Source of the DNA: Candidatus Saccharicenans sp. | GTDB lineage: Bacteria > Acidobacteriota > Aminicenantia > Aminicenantales > Saccharicenantaceae | NCBI GenBank assembly: GCA_024653215.1 | Contig: JANLFU010000008.1 | Span: 80,305 to 126,191 of the forward strand | DNA length: 45,887 bases | Direction of reading: 5' to 3' | Part shown: in pieces, positions 44,527 to 45,887 of the stretch | Layout of the letters: each line of letters begins with the position of its first letter | How positions within the stretch are numbered: the stretch's first letter is position 1 | The notes under the pieces: model-generated | What the model was told of the DNA's origin: nothing | Databases searched by the model: none | Seen by the model: the letters and a program-made list of their open reading frames with translations, nothing else | Made by a program: the position numbers and the translations under genes

Positions 44527-45887
44527 TGTTAGAAAGTATCCGCAACATCTTCAGCATTCCTGACCTGAGGAAGAGGGTCATCTTCACCCTTCTTCTTCTG
44601 GCTGTCTATCGAATCGGGGCCCAGATTCCCAACCCTGGTGTCAGCGCCGCCGCCCTGGCTGAGTTCTGGCAGACCCAGCGCGGCTCCATCCTGGGTTTTT
44701 ATGACCTGTTCTCCGGACGGGCCATGTCCAGGATGACCATCTTTGCCCTGGGCATCATGCCCTACATCAGCGCCTCGATCATCCTGCAGCTGCTGACCGT
44801 GGTCTGGCCCTACCTGGAAAGGCTGTCCAAGGAAGGCGAGCTGGGACGGAAGAAGATTACCCAGTACACCCGCTACGGGACGCTGGTGATCTGCTTGATC
44901 CAGTCTTTCGGCATTGCCATTTTCCTGGAAAGCCTGACCAGCCCCACCGGCGCCAGGATTGTGCCCAATCCAGGCTGGGGATTCAGGTTGCTGACCATGC
45001 TGACCCTGACCACCGGCACCACCTTTATCATGTGGCTGGGTGAACAGATTTCGGAACGCGGCATAGGTAATGGAATTTCACTCATCATATTTGCCGGTAT
45101 CGTGGTTGGCCTGCCCCAGGGGATAAACAGCCTGCTCAGCGGGCTTCGGACCGGAAGCCTGGACCCGCTGCGGATCATATTCCTGGTGGTGCTGATGCTG
45201 GCGGTCATCGCCTTCATCATCTTCGTGGAACGCGGACAGCGGCGAATTCCGATTTCCTACGCCAAGAGGGTTATCGGCCGCAAGGTATATGGCGGACAGA
45301 GTACCCACCTGCCGCTCAGGGTCAATACCGGCGGTGTTATTCCCATCATCTTCGCCGCCTCCATCATCACCATCCCGGCCACCCTGGCCAACCTGTCCAA
45401 GGCTCCGGTGCTGCAGACCATCGCCAGGCAATTCGGGATGGGCATGCCACTCTATAACCTGCTCTACATAGCGGCCATAATTTTCTTCACCTATTTTTAC
45501 GTGTCCATCATTTTCAATCCCAACGATGTGGCCGAGAATCTAAGAAAGTACGGCGGTTTTATTCCGGGCATCAGACCCGGCAAGAATACCGCGGACTACA
45601 TAGATGAAGTGCTCAGCCGGATAACCCTGGTTGGAGCTATTTACCTGGCGGCCATTGCCATCCTGCCCGAATTCCTGATGACCGGGTTCAAGGTGGGAGC
45701 CCTGCCCTGGGTAGGGCCATTTCTGGAGGCCAACTTGCCCAAGTGGTTTACTCAGGGCCTGAACGTTGACTTCTATTTCGGCGGCACTTCCATCCTGATC
45801 GTGGTCGGCGTGGCCATGGATACACTTCAGCAGATTGAGGCCCAGCTGGTCATGCGTCATTACGACGGATTTCTCAGGAGCGGACGT
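44526..45887 (+). CDS. secY: Protein translocase subunit SecY, partial (runs off right edge)
   Basis: 454 codons without a stop. This membrane channel of the Sec system partners SecE, encoded at 19554. Clear landmarks are the N-terminal LRKRVIFTLLLLAVYRIGAQIPNPG, split over the first helix, and the plug region AMSRMTIFALGIMPYISASI. TM5 onward has GISLIIFAGIV and the C5 loop GRKVYGGQSTHLPLRVNTGGVIP. The visible end QQIEAQLVMRHYDGF is within about ten residues of the usual C-terminus. It starts with a one-base overlap with rplO and closes the spc block. Confidence 0.97.
   Translation, partial: MLESIRNIFSIPDLRKRVIFTLLLLAVYRIGAQIPNPGVSAAALAEFWQTQRGSILGFYDLFSGRAMSRMTIFALGIMPYISASIILQLLTVVWPYLERLSKEGELGRKKITQYTRYGTLVICLIQSFGIAIFLESLTSPTGARIVPNPGWGFRLLTMLTLTTGTTFIMWLGEQISERGIGNGISLIIFAGIVVGLPQGINSLLSGLRTGSLDPLRIIFLVVLMLAVIAFIIFVERGQRRIPISYAKRVIGRKVYGGQSTHLPLRVNTGGVIPIIFAASIITIPATLANLSKAPVLQTIARQFGMGMPLYNLLYIAAIIFFTYFYVSIIFNPNDVAENLRKYGGFIPGIRPGKNTADYIDEVLSRITLVGAIYLAAIAILPEFLMTGFKVGALPWVGPFLEANLPKWFTQGLNVDFYFGGTSILIVVGVAMDTLQQIEAQLVMRHYDGFLRSGR

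Overview
The window reads as a contiguous stretch of a bacterial chromosome. Roughly the left 17 kb is accessory or mixed-function DNA. From about 17.5 kb to the right edge it is an almost unbroken translation and transcription supercluster. The organism is not stated. The E. coli-like tRNA Thr-Tyr-Gly-Thr/tuf order, a large RpoB with an extra cysteine-rich block, many exported proteins of unknown role and Npt-type nucleotide transporters would fit an uncultured Gram-negative lineage of the Acidobacteriota/Aminicenantota kind. I hold that placement weakly and did not test it.

Left part (1-8.9 kb). On the minus strand are a partial Npt-type (ATP/ADP translocase-like) transporter, a STAS anti-anti-sigma protein and a small dimeric alpha-beta barrel protein. 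On the plus strand, three tightly packed genes encode an exported PPP-type metallophosphatase, an exported kinase-like protein and a second Npt-type transporter. A beta-propeller lipoprotein follows on the minus strand, then a plus-strand array of three exported paralogues. These carry the hallmarks of a PI3/4-kinase-like fold: an xWK/xFK lysine, YExAAY, PPTV, NEDRxxxN and an IDHS metal site. An RsbW-like ATPase on the minus strand closes the block. I think this cluster is the best candidate for an undescribed system: kinases and a phosphatase outside the cytoplasm, next to transporters that could move nucleotides across the membrane, with partner-switching regulators on both sides.

Middle (9-17.5 kb). 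A minus-strand purine operon runs purB-purS-purQ-purL-purN, followed by tyrS. Divergent from it is a plus-strand ECF-type sigma factor, a zf-HC2 anti-sigma factor and a Spy/CpxP-like periplasmic protein, which together form a typical envelope-stress cassette.

Right part (17.5-45.9 kb, all plus strand). A strong promoter is followed by four tRNAs, tuf, rpmG, tRNA-Trp, secE, nusG, rplK, rplA, rplJ, rplL, rpoB and rpoC. After a second strong promoter come rpsL, rpsG, fusA, a second tuf, then the complete S10 and spc blocks from rpsJ to secY, which runs off the right edge. Many genes here overlap by 1-8 bases, implying translational coupling. RpoB carries an insert of about 58 residues with eight cysteines, and its first half copies the spacing and context of the RpoC zinc-binding domain. 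The two tuf genes are nearly identical direct repeats whose codon choice differs from their neighbours.

No stretch longer than 300 bases lacks a gene. The longest gap is between rpoC and rpsL (276 bases) and holds the rpsL promoter and an inverted repeat. I saw no CRISPR array, insertion sequence, rRNA gene or replication origin.
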